A stretch of 40,136 nt of DNA from Bacillota bacterium (GCA_023436485.1 JAEZIU010000182.1:1-40136); one strand, 5' to 3'. Counted from the stretch's first letter, positions 22,875-32,170 are shown. Notes: generated from the letters alone by a model not told the origin. Program-made: numbers and translations.

Positions 22875-23936
22875 ATGAAGAAAATATTATCAAGTATCTT
22901 AACCCTGGCATTGATAGTATCACTTGCTGCCTGCGGAGGCAGTACAACAGAAAAAAGCGATTCGACTAACGGAGCTTCCACAGGTGCTTCAGCCTTTGCA
23001 GTAGGTATGGTAACTGATGTAGGCGGAATCAACGACCAGTCCTTCAACCAGTCTGCTTGGGAAGGTCTTCAGCAGTTCAGTAAAGAAACAAATGCATCTA
23101 TTTCCTATCTGGAATCAAAGCAGGAAAGTGATTATGGTACGAATCTGGACAAACTGGCCGATCAAAAGAACAGTCTCATATGGGGCATAGGCTATGCAAT
23201 GACTGATGCAATAAAGACTGCGGCTTCCCAATATCCTGAGAAGACCTATGCTATAGTTGACAACTCCTATGGGAAAGAGACACCTTCAAATGTCATAGGT
23301 GTTGTGTTCAGAGCACAGGAGCCATCCTTTGTGGTAGGCTACATTGCTGCTAAAACCACGAAGACAAACCAGGTTGGCTTTGTAGGAGGTATTAAGGGCG
23401 ATGTTATAGACCAGTTTGAGTATGGTTACAGAGCAGGTGTTGCTTACGCTTCTAAGGAACTCGGCAAGGAAATTACAGTTAATGTCCAGTATGCTAACAG
23501 CTTCACAGATCAAGCGGTTGGTAAGGCCATAGCTTCTTCCATGTATACCAAGGGCTGCGACATCGTATTTCATGCAGCTGGTGCTGCCGGCATTGGGGTT
23601 ATTGAAGCAGCCAAGGAAGCAAACAAGTTTGCTATAGGTGTTGACCGAGATCAGAGCCACCTGGCTCCAAAGAATATTCTTATATCCGCTATGAAGCTTG
23701 TGGGTAAGGCAATGGATCTCGTATCAACACAGGTAAAAGACGGCAAGGAACTTGGTGGAACCACACAGGTGTTTGGTATGAAGGAAGGCTGCGTCGGCAT
23801 TCCCGAAAAAAATCCTAATGTGGATCAGAAAGTTTTGACTGATGCCAAGACGGTTGAAGGAAAAATAATGGATGAATCAATCAACGTTCCATACAATAAG
23901 GCTACATTCGACAGCTACATAAGTACACTCAAGTAA
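22875..23936 (+). CDS. BmpA-type nucleoside-binding lipoprotein
   Basis: 353 residues. Lipoprotein signal MKKILSSILTLALIVSLAAC with lipid Cys20, a short Ser/Thr linker and a BMP-family periplasmic-binding fold: VGMVTDVGGINDQSFNQSAW, 'GVVFRAQEPSFVVGYIAAKT' and 'GCDIVFHAAGAAGIGVIEAA'. Relatives (PnrA, BmpA, YufN) bind purine nucleosides outside the cell and pass them to an ABC importer. ATG 22875 has AAGGAGGG upstream; longer frames lack a site. The GC-rich hairpin after the gene may favour high receptor expression. First gene of a four-gene operon. Confidence 0.92.
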   Translation: MKKILSSILTLALIVSLAACGGSTTEKSDSTNGASTGASAFAVGMVTDVGGINDQSFNQSAWEGLQQFSKETNASISYLESKQESDYGTNLDKLADQKNSLIWGIGYAMTDAIKTAASQYPEKTYAIVDNSYGKETPSNVIGVVFRAQEPSFVVGYIAAKTTKTNQVGFVGGIKGDVIDQFEYGYRAGVAYASKELGKEITVNVQYANSFTDQAVGKAIASSMYTKGCDIVFHAAGAAGIGVIEAAKEANKFAIGVDRDQSHLAPKNILISAMKLVGKAMDLVSTQVKDGKELGGTTQVFGMKEGCVGIPEKNPNVDQKVLTDAKTVEGKIMDESINVPYNKATFDSYISTLK

Positions 23937-23950
23937 AATTCATCTAAATC

Positions 23951-23972
23951 AGGGGGGGATGCACTTCCCCCA
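23951..23972 (+). repeat. G/C hairpin between receptor and ATPase genes
   Basis: A run of seven Gs (23952-23958) faces five Cs (23967-23971) across a short ATGCACTT loop. It lacks a T-run. Placed 15 bases after the receptor stop, it probably limits 3' decay or dampens downstream expression. Confidence 0.55.
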
Positions 23973-24009
23973 ACTGTTACATTTACCAACTAAAGGTATG
24001 GGGGTAACT

Positions 24010-25554
24010 ATGGACATTAGCGAACAGTTTGCAGTGCAAATGAGAAACATTACAAAATACTTTGGCGATTTTTGTGCGTTGGACAAGGTCAGCCTTGATA
24101 TTAAAAAAGGCACTATTCATGCATTGCTGGGGGAAAATGGTGCAGGTAAATCAACCCTGATGAATATTCTTTACGGATTGTACCAAGCAAGCAGTGGCGA
24201 GATTTACCTTAAAGGCAATAAAGTGAATATAAAAAATCCAAATGTGGCTATTGAAAACGGCATAGGAATGGTACACCAGCACTTCATGCTGGTTGAGAAC
24301 TTCACTGTGTCACAGAATATAATTCTTGGCAAAGAAGTCACAAACAAAGCCGGAGTCATTGACAATAAAAAAGTACGGCAAGATATTCAAGAGCTCAGCA
24401 AAAAATACGGGTTGTATGTGGACCCGGACTCAAAAATTGAGGATATTACAGTTGGAATGCAGCAGAGAGTTGAAATTCTGAAAGCACTTTACAGGGGAGC
24501 CGAAATACTGATACTTGATGAACCAACGGCTGTATTAACTCCCCAGGAAATTCAGGATCTGATCACTATCATGCATAACCTTATTGCCGATGGCAAGACA
24601 ATAATAATTATTACACATAAATTGAAGGAAATAATGGAATCTTCGGATGTATGTACCATAATCAGAAGAGGAGCGTACATAGACACAGTGAATGTAAGGG
24701 ATGTTGATGAAATGCAGCTTGCATCCATGATGGTCGGACACGAAGTGAATCTACATATTAAGAAGCAGTCTGCAAAACCGCAGGAGGTTATATTTGAAAT
24801 TGACAATCTCACGGTTGCCGACCGTAGAGGCATAGACAAGGTGAAGAACCTTTCTCTTTCAGTAAGAAAGGGCGAAATCGTGGGAATTGCAGGTATTGAC
24901 GGTAACGGGCAGAAGGAATTAGTGGAAGCCATAACATGTCTGTCAAAAGTTAAAAACGGCAAGATAAAGATTAACGGTAAAGAAATACAAAACACAACTC
25001 CTAAGAATGTGTTGAACAATAAGCTTTGTACCATTCACGAAGATCGTCACAAAAGAGGCCTTGTGCTTGATTTTTCGGTAGCCGAAAACTTTGTACTGGA
25101 AAACCACGGCAAGAAGCCTTTTTCTCGTTTAGGAATAATGAATTACAAATACATATATTCATTTGCAAAAGATTGTATACAACGCTTCGACGTTCGGCCT
25201 ACGGACTGCGAAGACATGAAGGCGAGAACTCTTTCAGGGGGGAACCAGCAAAAGTTAATTATCTCCAGAGAGGTAACCAACGACCCGGAACTTCTTGTTG
25301 CCGTACAGCCTACGAGGGGTCTGGATGTAGGAGCTATAGAGTATGTTCATAAATCTCTGATAACTCAGCGTGACGAAGGCAAAGCTGTTTTGCTTATATC
25401 TTTTGAGCTTGATGAAATTATGGATGTCGCGGATACAATCGCTGTGCTTTACGACGGAAGAATCGTAGCCACCTTCAGTCAGGGAGAGGCGGACGAAAAC
25501 ACCATCGGACTGCTTATGGCAGGAGGGGGTAAAAAAAATGAAGCATATAAGTAG
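24010..25554 (+). CDS. Nucleoside ABC importer ATPase with two ABC domains
   Basis: 514 residues with two ABC cassettes. Domain 1: Walker A GENGAGKST (41-49), signature 'ITVGMQQRVEILKALYRGAE', Walker B ILILDEPTAVLTPQE. Domain 2: degenerate Walker A GIDGNGQKELVEA, signature LSGGNQQKLIISREV and 'VAVQPTRGLDVGAIEYVHK'. This is the RbsA/YufO (NupA) pattern, in which the second site is altered. ATG 24010 is preceded by a G-rich ATGGGGGTAACT stretch; the earlier ATG at 23959 falls in the hairpin and is unlikely. It powers import of the ligand bound by the BmpA-like protein and overlaps the next permease by 17 bases. Confidence 0.92.
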   Translation: MDISEQFAVQMRNITKYFGDFCALDKVSLDIKKGTIHALLGENGAGKSTLMNILYGLYQASSGEIYLKGNKVNIKNPNVAIENGIGMVHQHFMLVENFTVSQNIILGKEVTNKAGVIDNKKVRQDIQELSKKYGLYVDPDSKIEDITVGMQQRVEILKALYRGAEILILDEPTAVLTPQEIQDLITIMHNLIADGKTIIIITHKLKEIMESSDVCTIIRRGAYIDTVNVRDVDEMQLASMMVGHEVNLHIKKQSAKPQEVIFEIDNLTVADRRGIDKVKNLSLSVRKGEIVGIAGIDGNGQKELVEAITCLSKVKNGKIKINGKEIQNTTPKNVLNNKLCTIHEDRHKRGLVLDFSVAENFVLENHGKKPFSRLGIMNYKYIYSFAKDCIQRFDVRPTDCEDMKARTLSGGNQQKLIISREVTNDPELLVAVQPTRGLDVGAIEYVHKSLITQRDEGKAVLLISFELDEIMDVADTIAVLYDGRIVATFSQGEADENTIGLLMAGGGKKNEAYK

Positions 25555-26665
25555 AATTATTAAAAAGCCCTTAACCGGCATTTTTCTTTCTATTATATTG
25601 GGATTCGTTGTGGGTGCTATAGTTCTTGCAATAGCCGGATACAATCCGATAGATGCCTTCGCATCCCTGTTCAAAGGCATATTTTCAAAACCCAAATATA
25701 TTTCAAATACTATAATTAAAGCTACACCTATAATACTCACTGCAGTAAGTGTCTCTTTTGCATTCAAAACAGGTCTGTTTAACATTGGAACTGAGGGACA
25801 GTACATTATGGGTGCTATAACTGCGGCAGTACTTGGGTATAAGCTAAATCTTCCGGGCCCTCTGCAAATCTTGGTAGTTGTTGCAGCAGCCGTCACGGTA
25901 GGAGCTGTCTATGGAGGAGTGGTAGGATTTCTTAAGGGGCGCTTCGGGATTCATGAGGTTATAACAGGCATTATGCTGAACTGGATTGCACTTTATATGA
26001 ATAATTTCATAATTACGCTGCCCGGTCTGAAAAAGCCAAATGCGGAAGCCACGTATGAAATAAAGGCTCAGACGTATACAACAGTGCTGCAGAGTTGGAA
26101 AACCTCCAAACAGGGAATTAAATGGTTAAAGGAACACCCAATCCTACAGGAGATATTACTAAGGACCAACCTGAATTACGGCATCTTGATAGCCATAATA
26201 GTGGTAATACTGGTTACATTTTTTCTTTATCGAACCACAAAAGGCTTTGAGCTCCGTGCAGTAGGCTTCAACAGCGATGCGGCAGAATTCTCCGGCATGA
26301 ATGTAACTTCAAAAATAATACTTTCCATGGTTATAGCCGGAGCCATATCCGGACTTGCTGGTGCTATGCAGATTACAGGCTGCGACCCCCACAGGATTTC
26401 TACACTTTCAATTTTTGAAGGAAATGGCATGAATGGTCTCTCCGTTGCACTTATCGCGGGAAGCTCGCCTGTAGGATGTATTTTTGCAGGATTGTTTTTC
26501 AGCGGTTTAATTTACGGAGGCGGCTCAATACAATCGGATATCGGGGCACCGTCAGAAATAATCAATATAATGATAGGGACAATAGTATTCTTTGTGGCTT
26601 TGGCGACAATATTCCCGCTGATAGCGGACAGACTCAGGAAGAGAGGTGTTGATAGTGTTAAATAG
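25538..26665 (+). CDS. Nucleoside ABC importer permease 1 (YufP/NupB type)
   Basis: 375 residues with about ten membrane helices. Family marks: IIKATPIILTAVSVSFAFKT, GLFNIGTEGQYIMGA and 'HEVITGIMLNWIALYMNNFI', then GFNSDAAEFSGMNV and 'VALIAGSSPVGCIFAGLFFS'. The start ATG 25538 is inside the ATPase gene behind GGAGGGGG. Its end overlaps permease 2 by eleven bases. It forms a heterodimer channel with permease 2. Confidence 0.92.
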   Translation: MKHISRIIKKPLTGIFLSIILGFVVGAIVLAIAGYNPIDAFASLFKGIFSKPKYISNTIIKATPIILTAVSVSFAFKTGLFNIGTEGQYIMGAITAAVLGYKLNLPGPLQILVVVAAAVTVGAVYGGVVGFLKGRFGIHEVITGIMLNWIALYMNNFIITLPGLKKPNAEATYEIKAQTYTTVLQSWKTSKQGIKWLKEHPILQEILLRTNLNYGILIAIIVVILVTFFLYRTTKGFELRAVGFNSDAAEFSGMNVTSKIILSMVIAGAISGLAGAMQITGCDPHRISTLSIFEGNGMNGLSVALIAGSSPVGCIFAGLFFSGLIYGGGSIQSDIGAPSEIINIMIGTIVFFVALATIFPLIADRLRKRGVDSVK

Positions 26666-27581
26666 CATATTACTGTTAATAAGTATAACCCTGATGTATT
26701 CAACACCGCTGATCTTCGGTGCCATGGGCGGAGTTATATCCGAACGTGCGGGGGTTATTAATCTTGGCATAGAGGGAATGATGACCATAGGTGCATTCAC
26801 AGGTGCCACTGTCGGTTATTATACAGCTAATCCCTGGCTAGGATTTTTAACAGCAGGTTTGGCAGGAGGAATCCTTGCCCTGTTGCATGGGATTGCGTCT
26901 ATATCGTTTAAAGCAAATCAGACGGTATCAGGTATTGCCATGAACTTTCTTGGGCTGGGCCTTTCACTATTTCTTTCAAGGCTTTTCTTTCAGGGAGCAA
27001 CCATGACAAAGCCCGTAACTAATAAGATACCCAAAATTTTAGGTAAAATAAATTCAAAGGAACATCCGATACTTACACTGCTCAACATGGATACCACTGT
27101 AATAATAGCATTTATACTTATGCTGACGCTCTGGTTCGTATTATACAGGACGAAGTGGGGACTCAGAATTCGGTCTGTAGGCGAGCATCCGGCGGCTGCG
27201 GATTCGCTGGGTATAAGCGTTTCAACAATAAGATACTCATGTGTTATCCTTTCAGGTGTGTTTTCCGGCTTCGGAGGCGCGGCTATGACGCTTGCAGTGG
27301 TGTCGCTTTACTCCGCTACAGCCATATCCGGTCAGGGCTTTATTGCACTTGCAGCGGTAATATTCGGAAAATGGACGCCACATGGGGCGTACGGTGCATG
27401 TCTGGTCTTTGGACTTTCTCAGGCACTTGTGGTACTGCTGGGCGGGGGCACGGTCAAGATACCGTCACAGTTATTATCAATGCTGCCCTATATCACAACC
27501 ATTATTGTACTTGTTTTGTTTGTGGGGCGTTCAGTAATGCCGAAAGCAGACGGAATACCTTATGAAAAAGGCACCAGATGA
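26655..27581 (+). CDS. Nucleoside ABC importer permease 2 (YufQ/NupC type)
   Basis: 308 residues with eight or more membrane helices. Family marks: TPLIFGAMGGVISERAGVIN, LGIEGMMTIGAF, 'ISFKANQTVSGIAMNFLG', SVGEHPAAADSLGISV and 'GQGFIALAAVIFGKWTPHGA'. I start at GTG 26655 because AGAGGTG lies eight bases upstream; the GTG at 26646 overlaps that site. Last gene of the nucleoside uptake operon. Confidence 0.92.
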   Translation: MLNSILLLISITLMYSTPLIFGAMGGVISERAGVINLGIEGMMTIGAFTGATVGYYTANPWLGFLTAGLAGGILALLHGIASISFKANQTVSGIAMNFLGLGLSLFLSRLFFQGATMTKPVTNKIPKILGKINSKEHPILTLLNMDTTVIIAFILMLTLWFVLYRTKWGLRIRSVGEHPAAADSLGISVSTIRYSCVILSGVFSGFGGAAMTLAVVSLYSATAISGQGFIALAAVIFGKWTPHGAYGACLVFGLSQALVVLLGGGTVKIPSQLLSMLPYITTIIVLVLFVGRSVMPKADGIPYEKGTR

Positions 27582-27608
27582 TAAATGAGAAATAATAGGG
27601 TAGATTTT

Positions 27609-27665
27609 AAAAAGGGACTTAATTAACGTTGTCCGACTGCAACAGCCTTACTTAAGTCCTTTTAG
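27609..27665 (+). terminator. Probable terminator after the nucleoside transporter
   Basis: Positions 27609-27622 (AAAAAGGGACTTAA) pair with 27652-27664 (TTAAGTCCTTTT) with one bulged G, and an inner GTTG/CAAC hairpin closes the loop. The T-run is short, so termination may be incomplete. The next 125 bases to 27791 hold nothing I can name. Confidence 0.55.
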
Positions 27666-27791
27666 CCTGTGTTTACTGAACTATATGGGAGTACCGATTT
27701 AATGTTTTTTATAAGCAGGTTTAACACTATCTATTGCTTAGTACCAATATTTCACAAATATATAAACGATTTAGAATAAATTGTAATAGCT

Positions 27792-28133
27792 TTAACTGAG
27801 CTTATTTTTTGATAAAATCTCCAGTGACATATCCAAAAGAAGTAAAAACATGAATATAATAGTAAGTGTAGAACTCGAAAAAACAAATAAGCAGGGAAAA
27901 GCTGTTATTATGCCTAAATTAAGTATTATGCTTAGAAGTGAGGGTAAACTCAACCTTTTATCTATTAACATGCTTTTTACAGGTTCAAAAACTTTTAATA
28001 CAAAAAATATAAAACAGCTGGATATTATGGTTGCTATATTTAGATAATAATTGTCTCTTATAATTACTGATGAAACTAAGATAGTAGTTGCAAAAATCAG
28101 TAATATATCTTTTACTTTTAACCTATTTTTCAT
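27792..28133 (-). CDS. Small hydrophobic membrane protein
   Basis: 113 residues with four predicted membrane helices (about 10-26, 32-48, 63-82, 85-102) separated by short basic loops; the N-terminus MKNRLKVKD is basic and cytosolic. GCGGAGGCC before ATG 28133 is a good ribosome binding site, which makes it a real gene. It reads away from the MFS transporter gene, 78 bases from that start, so the two may share a divergent promoter. No family recognised. Confidence 0.65.
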   Translation of the reverse strand: MKNRLKVKDILLIFATTILVSSVIIRDNYYLNIATIISSCFIFFVLKVFEPVKSMLIDKRLSLPSLLSIILNLGIITAFPCLFVFSSSTLTIIFMFLLLLDMSLEILSKNKLS

Positions 28134-28211
28134 GTGGCCTCCGCCTATTTTTGGTATTATATATTATATATGGATGTTTCTTTATCCGTCTATATTTATT
28201 TAGGTTGAAGG

Positions 28212-29384
28212 ATGTTTTATAAAAATATGAATTCTAAAACAATAAGACACTTTTATATTTATAGTTGCTTTTCATCATTTCTCTTATTTTTGCCTGTACT
28301 GCTTATGATATATAATGAGAGGAATGTAACAGCCGGTGATATGTTGATTATAGAGGCATTTTATTATTTCTCAATTTTTCTTTTTGAAATACCTACTGGT
28401 ATCTTGGGCGATAAAATCGGGCATGACAAACTGGTTGTTATGGGACTTATGGGGACCATATTGTCCTATGTAATGTTTTCGTTTTCTTATAACCTGACAA
28501 CGATAGTTATATCACAAGTATTACTGGGTATATTCGGTTCTTGCATAAGCGGTTCTGACCATAGCAGTCTATATGTGTATTTTGATAAATGTGGGGAGAA
28601 AAACAGTGCGAAATATCAGGACAAAATTTACAGACTTTCAGTTGTCGGTATGCTTTTCAGCTTTATTTTGTCGGGGATGGTATTCAATCTGGATTCAAGG
28701 GGTACATTGACCTTTCTGCTAACTGCTCTGTCATATTCTATAGCCGCAGTTTTTTATGTCTTATTTGTTATAAACAAGAAAAATGAAGTTAATGGCAAAG
28801 AAGAGAAAATTACTATCACGGCAACTACCCCGGATCATAAGCCCGGCATTTATTTTAACAAAGATGTAATCATATACGGCATGTTAATCGGTATAATATC
28901 AGGTAGCTATGTAGTTTCACAAATCTTTTACAACAATTTAAAGATTGATCCGTACGTAATCGGAATATTGTATTGTGCCGGAAATACAGCACAGTTTGTA
29001 CTCAATAAATTCAAGTTTAAAATTAACAGGATACTGATGTTTTTAATACCCTTGATATATTTGATAACAATAATAGAGAATACCGTTGCAATCATTTTAT
29101 TTGTATTTCTTGTAGCTCTGATTAACTCCAAAGTCAAACCTTTTATAAATAATTATGTCTTAACTAATACAAAAACTCATAAGGCATATAATATGTCACT
29201 TATGAGTTTAGTTTATAACATAATCAATGTTGTTCTAATGGTTTCCCTATCCAGAATTATTCAACTAATGGGTTACAGACCTTCAATGATCCTTATGACA
29301 GTTGTAACTTCATTACTTCTTTTATACATTTACATTAAAATAAGTGAAAAGAATAAAATGGAGGTTAATAGGTCGATAGTATAA
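28212..29384 (+). CDS. Major facilitator superfamily transporter
   Basis: 390 residues with about twelve membrane helices. The loop between helices 2 and 3 carries the MFS motif in the form 'GILGDKIGHDKLVVMGLMG'. Segment IFLFEIPTGILGDKIG is typical of the small drug-efflux-like MFS group common in Firmicutes. Substrate unknown. ATG 28212 is preceded by AGG seven bases away; ATG 28227 is an alternative with GAAGGA 14 bases upstream. No linked regulator. Confidence 0.85.
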   Translation: MFYKNMNSKTIRHFYIYSCFSSFLLFLPVLLMIYNERNVTAGDMLIIEAFYYFSIFLFEIPTGILGDKIGHDKLVVMGLMGTILSYVMFSFSYNLTTIVISQVLLGIFGSCISGSDHSSLYVYFDKCGEKNSAKYQDKIYRLSVVGMLFSFILSGMVFNLDSRGTLTFLLTALSYSIAAVFYVLFVINKKNEVNGKEEKITITATTPDHKPGIYFNKDVIIYGMLIGIISGSYVVSQIFYNNLKIDPYVIGILYCAGNTAQFVLNKFKFKINRILMFLIPLIYLITIIENTVAIILFVFLVALINSKVKPFINNYVLTNTKTHKAYNMSLMSLVYNIINVVLMVSLSRIIQLMGYRPSMILMTVVTSLLLLYIYIKISEKNKMEVNRSIV

Positions 29385-29473
29385 ACTCCCTTTAAATTGA
29401 TAGCAATTTTATTTTAACGCCAGTAAATATATAGTAAAATATGTATAATACTTAAATAAATAGGAGGATAAAT

Positions 29474-30109
29474 ATGAAGATAAAATGGTTTGGACATTCA
29501 TGCTTTCTTATAACTTCGGATAATGGTACAAGGATACTGACAGACCCTTTTGATGAACAGGTGGGTTATCCTCTTCCGAATACAGAGGCAGATATTGTTA
29601 CAGTAAGTCATAATCATTTTGACCATGATAATATTGGAATCGTGAAGGGTAATTTCAAGTATATTAAAGATACAGGTAATTTTGAACAAGGGAATATAGA
29701 AATAAGAGGCGTATCAACTTTTCATGATGAATTGTGCGGTGCCAAAAGGGGTAAAAATATAGTATTCATATATTCCATTGACGGTATGACTATTTGCCAT
29801 TTGGGAGATTTGGGACATACTTTATCTCAAGAACAGATTAAGGAAATCGGAAAGGTAGAGGTACTACTTGTTCCAATAGGTGGTGTATACACTATTGACG
29901 GAGATACGGCAATAGAGGTTATTAAATCAATTAATCCAAGAGTTTCAATTCCCATGCACTATAAGACGGAACATTTGTTATTTGATTTGGCAGAAGATAA
30001 AGAGTTTCTGGAAAAAATGGACGGTAAAAAGTACTCTGGTAATGAGCTTACAATAACTGCAGATAGTATATCTGAATACCCTGAGGTTTTGACACTGAAT
30101 TATTTATAA
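29474..30109 (+). CDS. Metallo-beta-lactamase-fold hydrolase (UPF0173 type)
   Basis: 211 residues. Metal site H46-N-H48-F-D50-H51 in 'VSHNHFDHDN', plus H8 in WFGHSCF, the aspartate in GDLGHTL and the last histidine in PMHYKTEH. This family (UPF0173, YtkL-like) consists of cytosolic metal-dependent hydrolases of unknown substrate. AGGAGG precedes ATG 29474. The next gene, tag, follows after 34 bases with its own binding site, so the two may be co-transcribed. Confidence 0.9.
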   Translation: MKIKWFGHSCFLITSDNGTRILTDPFDEQVGYPLPNTEADIVTVSHNHFDHDNIGIVKGNFKYIKDTGNFEQGNIEIRGVSTFHDELCGAKRGKNIVFIYSIDGMTICHLGDLGHTLSQEQIKEIGKVEVLLVPIGGVYTIDGDTAIEVIKSINPRVSIPMHYKTEHLLFDLAEDKEFLEKMDGKKYSGNELTITADSISEYPEVLTLNYL

Positions 30110-30143
30110 ATAAAAATTAAACAATAAACAGAAAGGGTTTTCT

Positions 30144-30704
30144 ATGAGTGCTTGTTTATGGCCCGGCAATAATCAAAAAATGCAACAATATCACGATACC
30201 GAATGGTGCAGACCAAGCTATGATGATTCATATATATTTGAAATGATTACTTTGGAAGGGGCTCAAAGTGGATTATCCTGGAGTATCGTACTATCCAAAC
30301 GAGAAGAATATAAAAAGGCTTTCAGGAATTTCGATATACGATATTGTTCAACTCTGAGCGATGAAGAACTGGAAAATATCAAAAATGAATATAATGTTAT
30401 TAAAAGCCCTTTGAAATTAAGGTCTGTCAGAAGTAATGCCTTGGCAGTTCTTAAAATACAAACGGAATTTGGAAGCTTGTCAGATTACCTGTGGCGTTAT
30501 ATGAATTATCAGCCCCAGATAAATATTTGGGATTCTGAAGAACAAATTCCTGCAAAAACTCCTTTGTCAGAACAAATTAGCAAGGATTTAAAAAAGAGAA
30601 ACTTCAAATTTGTTGGTCCTGTTATAATATATTCATTTATGCAAGCAATCGGTATGGTGGATGACCATATAAGGTCATGTCCGTATAATACAATAAACAG
30701 ATAG
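30144..30704 (+). CDS. tag: DNA-3-methyladenine glycosylase I
   Basis: 186 residues. It removes 3-methyladenine from alkylated DNA. All four zinc ligands fall at the same numbers as in E. coli Tag: C4, H17, H175 and C179. The pocket residues E38 and W46 (ITLEGAQSGLSW) are present too. Sequence YHDTEW and 'SKREEYKKAFRNFD' are family marks. GAAAGGG precedes the ATG. A strong terminator follows. Confidence 0.95.
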   Translation: MSACLWPGNNQKMQQYHDTEWCRPSYDDSYIFEMITLEGAQSGLSWSIVLSKREEYKKAFRNFDIRYCSTLSDEELENIKNEYNVIKSPLKLRSVRSNALAVLKIQTEFGSLSDYLWRYMNYQPQINIWDSEEQIPAKTPLSEQISKDLKKRNFKFVGPVIIYSFMQAIGMVDDHIRSCPYNTINR

Positions 30705-30730
30705 TTTTTGTTAATTGAATAAAATTGTGA

Positions 30731-30779
30731 AGAGAGTATCGTAAAACTACATTTCGTAGCAGCGATACTCTTTTTTTTA
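30731..30779 (+). terminator. Terminator after tag
   Basis: AGAGTATCG (30733-30741) pairs with CGATACTCT (30763-30771), with an inner CTAC/GTAG stem, and eight or nine Ts follow. Confidence 0.88.
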
Positions 30780-30881
30780 TTCAAAACACCCCATAAATGT
30801 AAAATAATGGGTTGTTTTTCGAGCGTTTAAAATTACTTTAAATAATGTGAGTAATTTTTAAAAAAACTAGGAGGTATTTCA

Positions 30882-31907
30882 ATGACTCAAAAAATTATTA
30901 TTAGAAAAGGTACCAAAAGCGAACTGATTAATTATGGTGCATTGGAACTTGGTGAACTTGGTTTCTGTACAGACACCAAAGAGGTCTATGTGGGCGATGG
31001 TACCCTGAATTTCTTAGTGGGTGCTGCCATGAAAGGTACACTTGCTAACCGTCCGGAACCATCAACCAACGGACGATTCTATTTTGTTATTTCAGGAGAC
31101 GACAGAGGCACTCTTTATTATGATGACGGTTCAATATGGTATAAGATTAATAACTATTCTGTCGGTGAACTAAAAGGTACGCTGGATGATATAAAAGACG
31201 GAATTAACTATAAAAAAGTCAGGGCAGAGGATGTTACAGAAGGTCATGTTAACAAGGTTTCAGATGGTAAGAATGTAAAAACTGCAGCAGATATAAAGGA
31301 GCACATTGATAACCCTGAGATACACAGGAAAATAAATGATTCAGGGCTTGCTACCACTGATCTTTGGTCTGCTCAAAAAATTAAAACTGAAATATTTAAT
31401 GCAATAAAGGGTCTTGATTGGCAGGATAGTGTTAAATCAATAAATGTCAAGACAGTACCTGTTAATCCACAAATTCACGATAGATATATTATTTCTGCCG
31501 ATGCGGAAGGGGTATTTAGCGGAAAGGAAGGCCAGATTGCAGATTGGAACGGCTTCTCCTGGGATTTTTATGTTCCTTCGATAGGCTGGGCTGTATATGT
31601 AGAAGATCAGAACAAGAATTATACATATAATCTGTTAAACCAATGGGTAGTAACCGGAGGTGCAAACCAGACAGTTGAAGCCGGAAAAGGTCTTATTGGA
31701 GGTGGCTCACTAGATACTATTACAATTGATGTGGGTGCAGGAAACGGTGTGGAAGTAAATGATGATTCTGTGTCTGTAAAGCCTTACCGTGGAATAAATG
31801 TAGACATCAATGGAGTTAGTGTAAATATTGATAATGATTCAATAATATTTGATGATGAAAACGGATATACACTGACTATCGGAAAAATTGATGGTGGGTC
31901 TTTCTAA
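30882..31907 (+). CDS. Phage tail-fibre-like protein with Mtd-type N-terminal domain
   Basis: 341 residues. The first ~45 (IIIRKGTKSELINYGALELG, then ELGFCTDTKEVYVGDGT) match the N-terminal domain of phage major tropism determinant and hyaluronidase-type tail proteins, which normally attaches a receptor-binding protein to the tail. The middle has a DUF2793-like stretch ('DRYIISADAEG', 'GWAVYVEDQNKNYTYNLLNQ'). The end is a repetitive beta region (VEAGKGLIGGGSLDTITIDV, 'VSVKPYRGINVDINGVSVNI') like a fibre shaft. AGGAGG precedes ATG 30882. No other phage gene is present, so it may be a domesticated surface or tail-like protein. It is followed after 12 bases by a second, shorter protein with the same domain. 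Confidence 0.7.
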   Translation: MTQKIIIRKGTKSELINYGALELGELGFCTDTKEVYVGDGTLNFLVGAAMKGTLANRPEPSTNGRFYFVISGDDRGTLYYDDGSIWYKINNYSVGELKGTLDDIKDGINYKKVRAEDVTEGHVNKVSDGKNVKTAADIKEHIDNPEIHRKINDSGLATTDLWSAQKIKTEIFNAIKGLDWQDSVKSINVKTVPVNPQIHDRYIISADAEGVFSGKEGQIADWNGFSWDFYVPSIGWAVYVEDQNKNYTYNLLNQWVVTGGANQTVEAGKGLIGGGSLDTITIDVGAGNGVEVNDDSVSVKPYRGINVDINGVSVNIDNDSIIFDDENGYTLTIGKIDGGSF

Positions 31908-31919
31908 GGTGGTGCTTGA

Positions 31920-32108
31920 ATGGAAAACAATGGAACACTTATTTGCATACGCAGGGGTACTGAATCTGAACTGAAAGAATTTGTTCTTCAAGAGGGTGAA
32001 CTCGGATTTACCACTGATACACATCAGCTGTTTATAGGCTCAAATTGCGGGAATTTATTGTTATCAAAGGGTAAACAAAAACGTAAAAACTCTGACAAGA
32101 ATAAATAA
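31920..32108 (+). CDS. Short protein with the same Mtd-type domain
   Basis: 62 residues, nearly all one copy of the tail-fibre N-terminal domain: LICIRRGTESELKEFVLQEG and ELGFTTDTHQLFIGS, ending in a lysine-rich tail (GKQKRKNSDKNK). AAGGTGGT precedes ATG 31920. It could be a truncated partner that oligomerises with the longer protein, or a remnant after internal deletion. It is followed by a 21-bp hairpin and then the giant secreted protein. Confidence 0.7.
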   Translation: MENNGTLICIRRGTESELKEFVLQEGELGFTTDTHQLFIGSNCGNLLLSKGKQKRKNSDKNK

Positions 32109-32121
32109 GTTAGTAAAGCAA

Positions 32122-32170
32122 GTAAAAGTAAGTGAATGTAAATAGGATTTTTACATTTGCTTACTTTTAC
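32122..32170 (+). repeat. 21-bp hairpin before the giant protein gene
   Basis: 32122-32142 pairs with 32150-32170 over 21 bp (two G.T pairs) around a 7-base loop. There is no T-run on the plus strand. It lies 26 bases before the start codon at 32196, partly overlapping the leader, and could attenuate or stabilise the message. Confidence 0.75.

Noticed and set aside
27850..28047. Plus-strand 65-residue frame
   Set aside because: It is antisense to the small membrane protein gene, which has a much better ribosome binding site and helix pattern.
30882..32108. Diversity-generating retroelement suggested by the Mtd-like domain
   Set aside because: Only the N-terminal attachment domain is similar. 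There is no reverse transcriptase, no C-type lectin variable region and no template repeat in the window.
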